64,000 nucleotides of DNA from positions 1 through 64,000 of the forward strand of contig CAZFPK010000016.1 in assembly GCA_964521025.1 (NCBI GenBank), read 5' to 3'. This document shows positions 51,099 through 59,832 of the stretch, piece by piece (position 1 is the first letter of the stretch; the number at the start of each line of letters is the position of its first letter). The stretch is from DRTC01 sp964521025 (lineage in GTDB: Bacteria > Cloacimonadota > Cloacimonadia > Cloacimonadales > TCS61). Below the pieces are notes generated by a model. It saw only the letters and a program-made list of their open reading frames with translations, did not search any database and had not been told where the DNA came from. A program made the position numbers and the translations under genes.

Positions 51099-51102
51099 GT
51101 TA

Positions 51103-51135
51103 AAACCTTCAAGGTATTGTAAACTGTGAAGGTTT
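51103..51135 (+). terminator. Hairpin of the AACCTTCA repeat class
   Basis: AAACCTTCA (51103-51111) pairs with TGAAGGTTT (51127-51135), followed by ATTTG. It lies between the amidohydrolase and queE genes and overlaps the leader of queE, whose ATG is at 51146. It belongs to the same repeat class as 5474-5507 and 30400-30424. Confidence 0.5.
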
Positions 51136-51145
51136 ATTTGCATTG

Positions 51146-51787
51146 ATGTTAAACCTCTCTGAAATTTTTTTCAGCATCCAGGGAGAATCATCCTTTGCCG
51201 GGTTTCCCTGTATTTTTATCCGCTTTGCCGGATGTAACCTGCGCTGTAAATTCTGCGATACAACCTACAGTTACAAAACAAAATTTTCTCTTTCAATTAA
51301 AGAAATTCTCAAAAAAATCAAAAAATACGAACCTGTAAAACTCGTTGAGATCACCGGAGGTGAACCGCTTCTCCAGGATGAAGTTTATGACCTTATCCAA
51401 TTGCTGACTGATAACGATCATAAAATTCTTATTGAAACAAACGGTTCCAGAAAGTTGAAATATGTTCCCGGAAATGTGATAAAAATTGTAGATGTAAAAT
51501 GTCCTGCCAGTGGTTATGAAGACAGTTTTCTAATGGAAAATCTAAAATATATAAATCCGGAAAAAGATGAACTGAAATTTGTTTTAAGCAATAAAGACGA
51601 TTATTTATTTGCCTTGGATTTTATCAGGAAAAATGATCTTCATAATTATAAAAATATTTTTTCTCCTGTTTTATCGGAACTCCCCCCGAAAACTTTAGCA
51701 GAATGGATCTTAACAGAAAAATTGAACATCAGAATGCAGTTACAACTACATAAACATATTTGGGGAAATAGTATAAATGGTATTTAA
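51146..51787 (+). CDS. queE: 7-carboxy-7-deazaguanine synthase
   Basis: From ATG 51146 this is 213 residues (a TTG one codon earlier is also possible). It is a radical SAM enzyme with the short QueE-type motif CNLRCKFCDT (C30, C34, C37), preceded by 'EIFFSIQGESSFAGFPCIFI' and followed by 'VEITGGEPLLQDEV', 'ILIETNGS' and 'MQLQLHKHIWG', all QueE landmarks. It converts 6-carboxy-tetrahydropterin to 7-carboxy-7-deazaguanine for queuosine and related modifications. The other que genes are not in the window. No Shine-Dalgarno is visible, and the leader contains a hairpin. Confidence 0.92.
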   Translation: MLNLSEIFFSIQGESSFAGFPCIFIRFAGCNLRCKFCDTTYSYKTKFSLSIKEILKKIKKYEPVKLVEITGGEPLLQDEVYDLIQLLTDNDHKILIETNGSRKLKYVPGNVIKIVDVKCPASGYEDSFLMENLKYINPEKDELKFVLSNKDDYLFALDFIRKNDLHNYKNIFSPVLSELPPKTLAEWILTEKLNIRMQLQLHKHIWGNSINGI

Positions 51788-51798
51788 AAGGAAAATTA

Positions 51799-51829
51799 TT
51801 GACGCTAGGAAACATAATTTTTTTATAGT
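51799..51829 (+). promoter_or_regulatory. Putative sigma-70-type promoter for trxA
   Basis: TTGACG at 51799-51804 is followed by TATAGT at 51824-51829 (19-bp spacing) or TTTATA at 51822 (17 bp). AAGGGGGAAATT before the ATG is the ribosome-binding site. It lies just after the queE stop. Confidence 0.4.
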
Positions 51830-51848
51830 TTAACATAAGGGGGAAATT

Positions 51849-52160
51849 ATGGATTTAAAAGAATTAACTACTGCAAATTTTGATGAGGAAATAAAAAAAG
51901 GAATAACTCTCGTCGATTTCTGGGCGCCCTGGTGCGGACCCTGCCGCATGATCACACTATCCCTCGAAGCCTTGACTGAAGAAATGACAAATGTCTCTTT
52001 TACCAAACTGAATGTCGATCAAAACCAGGAAATCGCCTTGAGATACAGTGTGATGAGCATTCCGACCATTATCATTTTTAAAGACGGAGAAGTTAAGGAT
52101 ACGATTATTGGTGTTATCCCGAAAGATGCAATTAAAAGTAAGATAGAAGCGGTTCAGTAA
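51849..52160 (+). CDS. trxA: Thioredoxin
   Basis: A 103-residue thioredoxin with the active site WCGPC at 28-32 ('LVDFWAPWCGPCRM'), the conserved cis-Pro in 'SIPTIIIF' and 'NVDQNQEIALRY'. Length and all structural landmarks are standard. It reduces cytoplasmic disulfides, drawing on thioredoxin reductase. It has its own promoter-like sequence and a strong terminator, so it is probably monocistronic. Confidence 0.95.
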   Translation: MDLKELTTANFDEEIKKGITLVDFWAPWCGPCRMITLSLEALTEEMTNVSFTKLNVDQNQEIALRYSVMSIPTIIIFKDGEVKDTIIGVIPKDAIKSKIEAVQ

Positions 52161-52191
52161 GAACAAATATCCAAACCGCTAAACGAGATCA

Positions 52192-52229
52192 AACTTCCGA
52201 AGTTTTTAATAACTTCGGAAGTTTTTTTT
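52192..52229 (+). terminator. Rho-independent terminator of trxA
   Basis: AACTTCCGAAGTT (52192-52204), loop TTTAAT and AACTTCGGAAGTT (52211-52223) form a 13-bp stem followed by a run of T. It lies 32 bp after the trxA stop and also faces the convergent YigZ gene. Confidence 0.9.
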
Positions 52230-52264
52230 GTTATCTACCGGATGGGAATAAAATTGATCAAAAA

Positions 52265-52876
52265 TCATATTTCTGTTTTTCTAAAATTTTTTATTTTCCC
52301 GCTTCTCAAAATTTCGTTCAAATAATTCTCAAAATCAATTTGTTTATCTTTTTCAATTGAAACCGATAACTTCACATTTTCCAAATATTCCATATTTGGT
52401 ATTTCAGCTCCGAGTTTCGTTATTTTGTATTTTAATTGTCCGGAAAATTCGTATTTTGTAATTATTTCGTATTTTTGTTTTTTTTTCAATTTTTTCAGAG
52501 GTTCTTTTTCGATGGCTTTTTTGACAACTTCCGAATATGCTGCGCTCAATCCTCGAATTCCTAATTTTACTCCACCGAAATAGCGGGTTACAACAGCAAC
52601 GACATTTGTCAGGTTGTGTTTTTTCAGAGTATTCAGGATCGGTTTCCCGGCAGTTCCACCTGGTTCTCCGTCATCGGATGAATGGAATGTTTCTGCTTTA
52701 TCTCCAAAAATGTATGCCCGGCAATTGTGATTTGCAGTTTTGTGTAGTTTTGAAATTCGGGATATGAAAATTTTTGCTTCATCACCGGTTTCAGCGTAGT
52801 GCAGATGAGCGATAAATCTCGATCTTTTGATCTTCAGTTCGGTTTCTCTGTCGGAGGTGATGATGAAATTTTCCAT
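52265..52876 (-). CDS. YigZ/IMPACT-family protein
   Basis: This is a 203-residue UPF0029 protein. Residues 15-115 carry the family pattern: 'KRSRFIAHLHYAETGDEA', 'NCRAYIFGDKAETFHSSDDG', 'EPGGTAGKPILNTL' and 'VVAVVTRYFGGVKLGIRGLS'. A second ferredoxin-like domain (DUF1949) follows. The family is related to eukaryotic IMPACT and is thought to act on nucleic acid or translation; the bacterial function is not settled. The gene ends 35 bp from the trxA terminator and has no evident partner. Confidence 0.85.
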   Translation of the reverse strand: MENFIITSDRETELKIKRSRFIAHLHYAETGDEAKIFISRISKLHKTANHNCRAYIFGDKAETFHSSDDGEPGGTAGKPILNTLKKHNLTNVVAVVTRYFGGVKLGIRGLSAAYSEVVKKAIEKEPLKKLKKKQKYEIITKYEFSGQLKYKITKLGAEIPNMEYLENVKLSVSIEKDKQIDFENYLNEILRSGKIKNFRKTEI

Positions 52877-52911
52877 TTGGTTATCTTGTCATTCTGAGTT
52901 CTCTACCAAAG

Positions 52912-52998
52912 ATTTTCTCACGACCGTGTCCGGCTTCTTCCATTCCTTTTTCCTTTCTCCCTTCTCCCTTTTCCTGTTTCCTATCTCCTGTCTCCTGC
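52912..52998 (-). repeat. Purine-rich GGAGA repeat tract (minus strand)
   Basis: On the minus strand this is GGAGACAGGAGATAGGAAAC and AGGGAGAAGGGAGAAAGG-type sequence. It is the same class as 26066-26131. It lies between the YigZ gene and the SNF2 gene and contains many Shine-Dalgarno-like words without a start codon behind them. Confidence 0.4.
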
Positions 52999-53007
52999 TT
53001 TTAGAAG

Positions 53008-56000
53008 TCAATACTCCAGCAACTCCCGCAACTGCTCCGAACTCATTTTTTTGATCACACTTTGTCCCCGGTCGATCAAACTCTCGAACATCTCTTTTTT
53101 GTTAAGCTGCAAATCGAGGATTTTTTCTTCGATCGTATTTTTGGAGATGATCTTGTAAACCATCACTTTTTTTGTTTGCCCGATCCGGTGCGCCCTGTCT
53201 ATCGCCTGGTTCTCTCCCATCGGGTTCCACCAGGGATCCACGATAATGACCGTATCGGCAGCAACTAAATTAAGACCAAAACCACCTGTTTTCAGGCTGA
53301 CCAGGAAAATCCTGATATTGTTATTATTATTAAAATTATCGATTATTTTCTGCCTGTTTTTTGTCGAACCGTCCATATATTCAAATGGAATTCTCATCTT
53401 TTTGATCATTTTCCGCAGGATTTTCAGCATGCCGACAAATTGACTGAAAACGAGTAATTTTTTCCCGCTTTCAACAGCATCGGCAAGAATCTCCTTCAGA
53501 AGTTCGGTTTTGGCTGAAAATTCCATTCTCTCTTTAATCGATCTATCGAGTAAAGCCGGATGATCACAGATCTGCCTGAGCCTGGTCAAAGCTGCTAAAA
53601 TGTGCATATAATTCTGTCCGCGATCTTCATTTTTCCGCAGGTATTTTCTTTTAACATTATCTATTATCTGCAGATACATTTTTTCCTGCAAAGGAGTAAG
53701 CTTGCAATAAGCAACCTGTTCCTGCTTGTCCGGAAGCTCGATCAGAACTTCATTTTTTTTCCTCCGTAAGATAAAAGGAGAGATCATTAATTTCAATTTT
53801 TCATAAGTTTCCTTTCTTTTCCCCGACTGGCTGGAAAACTCATTTTTGAAACTAGGGAGCGAAGGGAAATACCCGGACATCAGGAAATCGAAGATTGACC
53901 AAAGTTCTGTCGGATTGTTTTCCACCGGAGTTCCGGAAAGTGCTAATTTGTGTCTGGAGATGAGTTTTTTTATGGCTTTAGTACGCAAAGCATAAGCATT
54001 TTTGATATGCTGAGCCTCATCGAGAATGATGTAGTCGAATTCGATCTTCTTCAAATTATCGATATCATTCTGGATGATCGAATAAGAAGCAAGCAGCACA
54101 TTGACATTCAGGTTATCGAGGATCGCTTTTCTCTCGTTCCGGTTTCCTTCATAAATGATAAAGGAGAGATTTCTATTGAACTTCCGGATTTCCGCTCCCC
54201 AATTGAATAATAATGTTTTCGGACAGATTACCAGCGAGTGTGAATTTTGAGTAAGTTCCGATAAGACCGAAATAGATTGGATCGTTTTTCCCAATCCCAT
54301 TTCATCAGCCAGAATTCCGGCAAGGTGGTAATGCTGCAGCATTTTCAACCAGCGGAAGCCTGCTTTTTGATAACTTCTCATAACCGGTTTCAGGAAAAAA
54401 GGTAAATTCGATTTTTTTGCGAGTTTTCTTTTGATGATCGCGGAAAACATTTCTTCGAGATAATCATCTCCTTCAATCCTGATCCCTTTATAAATCGAAC
54501 TAACCTGATAAATATACGGTAAATTGTAAACCGATAATTTGTGCCCTTCGGAAGGAAGTTTCCTGCTTTTTTTCAGTAATTTATCGATTTCCTCGAAAGC
54601 ATTTTTATCATCAAAAAATAAGAGACGACCATCTTCCGTCTTCATGAATTTTGCTTTGGTTTTGAAGAATTTTTTCAGTTCGGAATGAGTAAAACTGAGA
54701 TCCTTGAATTTATATTCGACCTTATACTCGAACCAGTTTATCTGACTTGAAGCCTTTGTCCTGATGAGCGGCTGCAAATTGACCTTATAAACAAATTCAT
54801 TTTTTAATTCAGCGGATAAAATTATTTTCCAGGAAGGATGGGAGTGCTCAAAAATCGTCTTTTTCAGAAGTTCGATATTTTCTTCACCCTCGAAGATCAA
54901 TTGAGAATTCTCCTCTAATTTATTGGTTTGCGCTGCCGGTAATTTTTCTACGAATTCAAAAATTTGATATTTGATCTGGGGGGGAATATAAAACCAGGTA
55001 ATTATATTTTCCTGGTCAAACCTGACCAGCTCGACCGGAAACCTGATCGCAGACATGGGAATATAAACTTCATTTCCATAATCGAGAATTCCATCGATAA
55101 TGATGCGGTCATTTTCTTTATGAAGTTTGAAAGTGATCACCGGTGTGTTATTATAAACATCGGGAATTTCAATATCATCGGCAAAATCGAGATAACAATT
55201 TATCAGACCGAGCTGGCGGGCAACGATCGAAGAATAATAGACGAGATCGGTTTTTTTCAGGGGAAATCCATCCTCAAAAATTCGGGCAGCGATGGCTCCT
55301 TTAAAAGGAAGATTTATCTGATAAACAATATTCTTTTTGAAGATGTAGGAAGTCCTTCCGATAAATATCGTTGAAATAAATTCACTATTAGACAGTTTCA
55401 TTTTGTATTCATTTTCCTTAATTCTTTGAATGGAAAAATTAAGACGCAGGTCTTCTTCGGAAAACTGAATATTATCCCCTGTTTCTTTGATATAAATTTT
55501 TTTGGAGAGATTTTTCAAAATCGTGAAAAAATCATTAAAATCTTTCTTATAAATTGTGAAAAAAGATCCTTTCCTGCTGTAGGAACATTTTTTGGTCTGC
55601 AGCATTGAGAACAGTTTTACTTCGGATTCGGAAAGTGCTTTAACCTGTTTTTCAGCTTTCTGAATATCGGGAATATCTTCTTCCTTAAATTCACGATTTG
55701 TAAGCAGGATCGAGATTAACCGTACTTCCAGCGGCACATAACTTTTCAGATAAAACCTGATCTTATCAGTATTATTGTTGAAAATATCGGCAATCTCGAT
55801 TTTGGCATTGAGCACAGTCCTTTGCCAGTATTCATTATATTCCATTAATCTGGTCTGGTAGGTTTGGATAACATTCCGGGTCAGAGTGTCGGTCGAAATG
55901 TATTTATAAGTATGATTGATAATTGTAAGATAATGTTTGCAAATATCTTCTCCACATTCGGAACAATGATGGAAGATAATTTTTGATTGTTTTGGGTTGT

Positions 56001-56190
56001 AGATAATTTCGATCTTTGGAGGAAAATATTTTTTCATATGACTTGTCGCTTCGAACTGAAAAACAACATTATTGCTTTCATCCAGCGATTTTTTATAAGA
56101 GATTTCATCGATGTTCAGATGCGAGATCGAACTTTTAAAAAACCAGGAGTTAGAGTGTTCGTGATATTCCGCTCCGAAAAGTTTTCCCAT
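53008..56190 (-). CDS. SNF2/RapA-type helicase with N-terminal SWIM zinc finger
   Basis: This 1060-residue protein has a SWIM-type zinc finger at C76-x2-C79-x4-C84-x-H86. A long beta-rich middle (about 100-600) resembles the SNF2_assoc/DUF3670-like region. The SF2 motor starts near 600: Walker A DEMGLGKT (629-636), DEAQ (724-727), 'LALSGTPVENNPTELWSIFD', and C-terminal 'VSLKTGGFGLNLVAADTVII' with 'DPWWNPMGENQAIDRAHRIG'. Such proteins move along duplex DNA or remodel nucleoprotein and are often linked to DNA repair or transcription recycling. Single gene; no signs of transfer. Confidence 0.88.
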   Translation of the reverse strand: MGKLFGAEYHEHSNSWFFKSSISHLNIDEISYKKSLDESNNVVFQFEATSHMKKYFPPKIEIIYNPKQSKIIFHHCSECGEDICKHYLTIINHTYKYISTDTLTRNVIQTYQTRLMEYNEYWQRTVLNAKIEIADIFNNNTDKIRFYLKSYVPLEVRLISILLTNREFKEEDIPDIQKAEKQVKALSESEVKLFSMLQTKKCSYSRKGSFFTIYKKDFNDFFTILKNLSKKIYIKETGDNIQFSEEDLRLNFSIQRIKENEYKMKLSNSEFISTIFIGRTSYIFKKNIVYQINLPFKGAIAARIFEDGFPLKKTDLVYYSSIVARQLGLINCYLDFADDIEIPDVYNNTPVITFKLHKENDRIIIDGILDYGNEVYIPMSAIRFPVELVRFDQENIITWFYIPPQIKYQIFEFVEKLPAAQTNKLEENSQLIFEGEENIELLKKTIFEHSHPSWKIILSAELKNEFVYKVNLQPLIRTKASSQINWFEYKVEYKFKDLSFTHSELKKFFKTKAKFMKTEDGRLLFFDDKNAFEEIDKLLKKSRKLPSEGHKLSVYNLPYIYQVSSIYKGIRIEGDDYLEEMFSAIIKRKLAKKSNLPFFLKPVMRSYQKAGFRWLKMLQHYHLAGILADEMGLGKTIQSISVLSELTQNSHSLVICPKTLLFNWGAEIRKFNRNLSFIIYEGNRNERKAILDNLNVNVLLASYSIIQNDIDNLKKIEFDYIILDEAQHIKNAYALRTKAIKKLISRHKLALSGTPVENNPTELWSIFDFLMSGYFPSLPSFKNEFSSQSGKRKETYEKLKLMISPFILRRKKNEVLIELPDKQEQVAYCKLTPLQEKMYLQIIDNVKRKYLRKNEDRGQNYMHILAALTRLRQICDHPALLDRSIKERMEFSAKTELLKEILADAVESGKKLLVFSQFVGMLKILRKMIKKMRIPFEYMDGSTKNRQKIIDNFNNNNNIRIFLVSLKTGGFGLNLVAADTVIIVDPWWNPMGENQAIDRAHRIGQTKKVMVYKIISKNTIEEKILDLQLNKKEMFESLIDRGQSVIKKMSSEQLRELLEY

Positions 56191-56261
56191 TATTTACTCC
56201 GCTTCAGAAAATTAGTTTGTCATTTATTAGTATTGATTCCAAAGGTCAAGTGATAAATTAG

Positions 56262-56460
56262 ACCCTCACCTCGGTCCTCTCCTGAGAGGAGAGGAGAGGA
56301 AGATAATGTCATTCCTTCCAGCAACTGCCGGATTCTACAGCATCAAACGAGGAACTTCCAACTAAAATCAAAGATGAAATTTCTCAAACACAGTAGAATC
56401 TTCCGTCAAAAGCCTGACACAGTCGGGAGAATTCCTCTGTAAGAAACCTCAGAATAACAA
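56262..56460. repeat. Dispersed repeats upstream of the SNF2 gene
   Basis: GACCCTCACCTCGG with CCTCTCCTGAGAGGAGAGG (56262-56300) is a copy of the CCCTCACC/CTCTCC hairpin class. It is followed by two diverged AGAATC...TTCTGAGG units of the GTCATTCTGAG class (56307-56460). No gene is seen in 56191-56463. Confidence 0.5.
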
Positions 56461-56463
56461 AAC

Positions 56464-56490
56464 AAAAAAGGTCATGAAATTTCATGACCT
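56464..56490 (-). terminator. Terminator downstream of the 151-residue protein gene
   Basis: AGGTCATGAAATTTCATGACCT (56469-56490) is a perfect palindrome. On the minus strand it is followed by TTTTTTG. It lies 29 bp after the stop of the gene starting at 56974. Confidence 0.85.
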
Positions 56491-56518
56491 CAATAAAATT
56501 AATACAAAATTTTATGGA

Positions 56519-56974
56519 TTATTTCTTCTCTTCCTTTTTCTCTTTTTTGGGTTCTACTTTCTTTTCAACTTTTACTTTCTTTTCTTTATCGGTCTTTTCT
56601 TCTTTATCCTCAGGTTTTTCAGGCTCCTTTTCTTCCGGAACAGGCTCTGTCCCCGGTTTTACATAAATATCGATTTCGACTTTATCATCCGGGAAAACAG
56701 GATAAAAATCTCTGATATATTCCCTGACAGTTGACTCCATATCGACAAGTTTGTCATAAGTTTTTTTGCTGAGCCCGATCGATAATTTAATTGTCTTCAA
56801 AGTAGAAATAAGATCGAATTCAGGTTTTTCACCAATCACATTTTCCAGGTATTGCGGTAAAGTTTTGCTGATATTTTTGATACCGATAATCCTTTTATAT
56901 GCTTTGTTACCAAAATAAGCTAAAGACGATATAAAAGTCATCCAGAAAAATTTCTTAAATCCTTTTTTCATCAT
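56519..56974 (-). CDS. Small membrane-anchored protein with charged tail
   Basis: At 151 residues (or 150 from the second Met, which sits better relative to GGGAGGGT), this protein has an N-terminal hydrophobic segment near residues 10-30 and a middle alpha/beta region ending 'DDKVEIDIYVKPGTEPVP'. The last 45 residues are almost only Lys, Glu, Pro, Asp and Val. The middle faintly recalls small Asp23-like envelope proteins, but I would not assign it. The tail suggests electrostatic binding. No partner; the gene stands between repeats and a decayed toxin-antitoxin locus. Confidence 0.6.
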   Translation of the reverse strand: MMKKGFKKFFWMTFISSLAYFGNKAYKRIIGIKNISKTLPQYLENVIGEKPEFDLISTLKTIKLSIGLSKKTYDKLVDMESTVREYIRDFYPVFPDDKVEIDIYVKPGTEPVPEEKEPEKPEDKEEKTDKEKKVKVEKKVEPKKEKKEEKK

Positions 56975-57087
56975 ACCCTCCCGATTTTTTAATCAGTTCC
57001 TTTTTTAATTTTTTTTATTGGATTGAAGTGTCAAGGAATTTAGAGTTTATTTATGAATTTTTAATTAATTGAAATTGAACTGGACAA

Positions 57088-57246
57088 ATGTACGACGTTC
57101 ACCGGAGAGCAGGAAGTGATTTCATTGTTTTTAATGCTGAAGATTGGGAACGAGACCAGGAAACTCCGTATGTTTTGCAGAATTCTTCTTTAATGAATCA
57201 AATTAAGAACTCTATTAAAACATATAATGCAGGATCAGGTTACTAA
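57088..57246 (+). pseudogene. YefM-type antitoxin, 5'-truncated remnant
   Basis: The frame from 57088 reads MYDVHRRAGSDFIVF, then NAEDWERDQETPYVLQNSSL and MNQIKNSIKTYNAGSGY, and stops at 57246. This is the second half of YefM ('AEDWE...QETLYVLQN'). In another frame upstream, ELDKCTTFTG (about 57076-57105) looks like the preceding part of the protein, so a deletion/frameshift separates them and the N-terminal DNA-binding part is gone. The yoeB remnant follows 19 bp later, in the normal order. Confidence 0.7.
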
Positions 57247-57265
57247 CTAACGGATATGGAAATGG

Positions 57266-57539
57266 ATGAGATCAATAGTATTTGAAGGATCAACCTGGCG
57301 AAAATATGAAAAATTAAGGAAAAATGATAAAATTCTTCACAAAAAATTCGTGCCGAATTTTGAAGGAAATGCAGAAGAATGATCCCTCACAAGGATTATT
57401 AAAACCTGAACAATTAAAGTTCAATTTAACAGGATTTTAGTCACGCAGGTTATCACAAAAAGATAGACTTATCTATACATTTGACGATTCATCGATTCAT
57501 ATTTTCATTATTGGCGGACATTACGATACTTTTTCTTAA
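57266..57539 (+). pseudogene. YoeB-type toxin, broken by frameshift and stop codon
   Basis: From ATG 57266 the frame gives MRSIVFEGSTWRKYEKLRKN-DKILHKK. After the A6 run at 57341-57346 it must shift to continue 'CRILKEMQKNDPSQGLLKPE' and 'QLKFNLTGF'. It then meets TAG (57438-57440), where YoeB proteins have Trp (GFWSRR/GYWSRR), and goes on 'SRRLSQKDRLIYTFDD' to 'IIGGHYDTFS'. All YoeB/Txe landmarks are present, so the toxin is recent but dead. Rebuilt length about 90 residues, normal for the family. Confidence 0.8.
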
Positions 57540-57571
57540 ATGTGGGAAATAATTATTGAATCACTAGCAAG

Positions 57572-58237
57572 TTAAATCCGATTAAATTCAGCATTTATTT
57601 CATAAATATCCGGATAATCATAAATTTCCGGGTAGATGACAGGTTCATAAAAATACGGAAATCGCAAATAATCCCGATTCGAGAAAAAAATTGTTCCAGC
57701 AGAAAGGCAATAATAACGGTAAGTATGGGAAATTGTCAAACGATGCATCGATAAAAAATGACCTTCATTGTTTAAAATTTCCGGTATTTTAAATTCTTCT
57801 TTTTTATCGAAGATCATAAAATCTTTTTGAAATTTATTCGTTCTTTTATCCATGATCTTAACATTCCCTGATTCTAATAAATCAGTCATTTTGGAAGCGA
57901 GCAGTTCAACATCCAGGGATAGATAATCGACCCGTTTCGAGATCAAAAAAAGAGATTCCAGGTGTTCCCTACATTTTGCATAATCATTGATTTTTTTCCT
58001 GTTCCCGGCTTCATTGTTTAATGCTTCGAGTTTATTCTCAATAAAGGTTTTGATGTCGTCATAATCGAAAAAAACCGCAGCAAATTCAAATTCCCAGTAA
58101 ATAGTTTTCTCGAATTTATTATCTTGGATGAGATCGATTTTTTTACAATTATATCGATCACAAAATGGTTTCATTTTATTTGATGAACATCCTGATATTA
58201 AAAGAGTGAGTAAAACCGGAACTATTATTTTTTTCAT
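57572..58237 (-). CDS. Lipoprotein of unknown function
   Basis: This 221-residue protein has a lipoprotein signal, MKKIIVPVLLTLLISGC, with the lipobox cysteine at residue 17. The mature part is mixed alpha/beta ('KTIYWEFEFAAVFFDYDDI', 'LLESGNVKIMDKRTNKFQ', 'LTISHTYRYYCLSAG'). I do not recognise a family. It lies downstream of the DUF58 gene on the same strand, about 113 bp away, with a hairpin (AACTTGTGAAGT/ACTTAACAACTT) between them, so the link is weak. Confidence 0.65.
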   Translation of the reverse strand: MKKIIVPVLLTLLISGCSSNKMKPFCDRYNCKKIDLIQDNKFEKTIYWEFEFAAVFFDYDDIKTFIENKLEALNNEAGNRKKINDYAKCREHLESLFLISKRVDYLSLDVELLASKMTDLLESGNVKIMDKRTNKFQKDFMIFDKKEEFKIPEILNNEGHFLSMHRLTISHTYRYYCLSAGTIFFSNRDYLRFPYFYEPVIYPEIYDYPDIYEINAEFNRI

Positions 58238-58350
58238 ATTTTTCTTGAACTTGTGAAGTCTTTGAGACTTAACAACTTTTTAAAACGGAGCAAATGAGAA
58301 ATATCACATCCTGCGTTGCCGTATTGTTAAGTTCATGAATCCTTTCAAGA

Positions 58351-59241
58351 TCACATTAATTTCGAGCGTTTGATCAAATATTGCAGTAAGTTTTGTTCAA
58401 AAGGTGTATCTGTCGTGATCGGATTATATTCGATGAACGATTCATGGCATTTTGTTTTCAGGTAAGTAACATTTTTTCGATATGCCTTGAAATAATCATT
58501 CCTGATCTGCCAGGGATTAACAGTTATTTTCTCATTTGTTTCGGCATCGATGAACTCGGTTTCTTTCTTAAAATCAAAATCCAATTCCTGTTTATCCTGG
58601 ATATGGAACAGGATCACTTCATGTTTTTGATGCCGGAAATGCTGCAGCCCCTGCAGGATCTTATCGGGATCATCGATCATATCGGAAATGAGAATGATCA
58701 GACCTCGTTTCCTGATCCGGTCTGCCAGGGAGTGCAGGATATCGGCAGTTTGAGTTTGTTCTTTTGCTTTTAGACCATAGATTTCTTTAAAAATTATATT
58801 CAGATAAGTTTTCATTGAACGCGGTGGAATGTAACCGGTGATCTTATTTGTGTAAGTCAGAAGCCCGACCGCATCCTGTTGTGAGATCATCAAATAAGAA
58901 AGAGCTGAAGCGAAAGCTTTTGCATATTCGAGTTTTGATATTTTTTCCGAAGAATATCCCATGGAATTACTGTGATCGATGATTATATAAGATTTAAGGT
59001 TGGTTTCTTCTTCATATCTTTTGATATAATATCGATTCGTTTTGGCATAGACTTTCCAATCGATATTCCGGATGGCATCACCCGGATTATACTGGCGATG
59101 ATCGGAAAATTCCACACTGAATCCATGATAGGGAGATTTATGCAAGCCGATAATAAAACCTTCGACGATCAACCTTGCCCGCAGGTTGAATTTATCGATG
59201 GTCGCTAAAAATTCGTCGGAAAGAAAGTTGTTGTGGGGCAT
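58351..59241 (-). CDS. DUF58 / von Willebrand A-like protein
   Basis: A 296-residue DUF58 protein. The signature 'FSDHRQYNPGDAIRNIDWKV' followed by 'RYYIKRYEEETNLKSYIIID' is clear, and the VWA-type MIDAS motif is D89-x-S91-x-S93 in DHSNSM. DUF58 proteins are usually encoded with MoxR AAA ATPases and act in metal-dependent assembly or chaperone-like functions; the moxR gene is not visible here and may lie elsewhere. It starts 33 bp after the small membrane protein gene (59275), with which it is likely co-transcribed. Confidence 0.85.
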   Translation of the reverse strand: MPHNNFLSDEFLATIDKFNLRARLIVEGFIIGLHKSPYHGFSVEFSDHRQYNPGDAIRNIDWKVYAKTNRYYIKRYEEETNLKSYIIIDHSNSMGYSSEKISKLEYAKAFASALSYLMISQQDAVGLLTYTNKITGYIPPRSMKTYLNIIFKEIYGLKAKEQTQTADILHSLADRIRKRGLIILISDMIDDPDKILQGLQHFRHQKHEVILFHIQDKQELDFDFKKETEFIDAETNEKITVNPWQIRNDYFKAYRKNVTYLKTKCHESFIEYNPITTDTPFEQNLLQYLIKRSKLM

Positions 59242-59274
59242 TAGACTTTAAATATTAGATATTAGATGTAAGTT

Positions 59275-59457
59275 TTACTCATTTGTTTTAGATACACCGG
59301 TCATGATCGCTGCCGGGATCAGCACAACATAAGCGATGATCAAAAGTATGGGAGAAATTGTTTTGTCGCCTGTTCCCATAATTATATAGCCGATGATCAG
59401 CATAATGATCGCTAAAATCAATAATATCTTGTTTTTTTTATTGAATACGAATTTCAT
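59275..59457 (-). CDS. Small two-helix membrane protein (DUF3098-like)
   Basis: From ATG 59457 (AAAGGAGTATTC upstream) this is 60 residues. The start 'MKFVFNKKNKILLILAIIM' and a second helix after 'TISPILLIIAYVVLIPAAIM' match a small Bacteroidota-type inner-membrane family, DUF3098 as I recall it. A longer open frame to 59532 exists but runs into a repeat, so the shorter start is preferred. Function unknown. Same strand and close to the DUF58 gene. Confidence 0.65.
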   Translation of the reverse strand: MKFVFNKKNKILLILAIIMLIIGYIIMGTGDKTISPILLIIAYVVLIPAAIMTGVSKTNE

Positions 59458-59499
59458 GAATACTCCTTTTATAATTCCCTTAAGGATTCTGCATAATTC

Positions 59500-59790
59500 A
59501 ATTTCTAACTCACCCTCGGTCCCTCTCTCCAAAGAGAGGGATGACTTCCATTTCCCCTTCTCTTTGCAAGAGAAGGGATTAGGGATTGAGTTGAATAATT
59601 GGAATTTTTAATTTTTTTTCATAATTCTTAAAAAACACCCAATTATGCAGAATTCATTATAATTCCCTTCCGAAGTTTTCTTTCATTTTTTCTTATATTA
59701 AGATTCGGAAGGATGTGAATGCCGGGAACTTTCCGAATCTTAATGATCGGAATTCCTTTGTTAGAAGCTTCGGAAAGGCTGTTATGTTTT
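59500..59790. repeat. Dispersed hairpin repeats between the TPR lipoprotein and DUF3098-like genes
   Basis: CCCTCTCTCCAAAGAGAGGG (59520-59539) and CCCCTTCTCTTTGCAAGAGAAGGG (59555-59578, in two halves) are members of the CTCTCC class. From 59661, fragments such as CTTCCGAAG, GATTCGGAAGG, CTTTCCGAATCTTAATGATC and GCTTCGGAAAGG form a nested set of TTCCGAA repeats. No gene is seen. Confidence 0.55.
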
Positions 59791-59832
59791 TCATCATGGA
59801 AATGTAAAAAAAATAACGGAACAAGTTCCGAA

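Noticed and set aside
57000..57570. A noncoding RNA or regulatory region
   Set aside because: The stretch is better explained as remnants of yefM and yoeB, which can be translated in pieces.
59458..59532. Long start for the small membrane protein
   Set aside because: The extra 25 codons lie in a CCCTCTCTCC repeat, and AGGAGT precedes the inner ATG.
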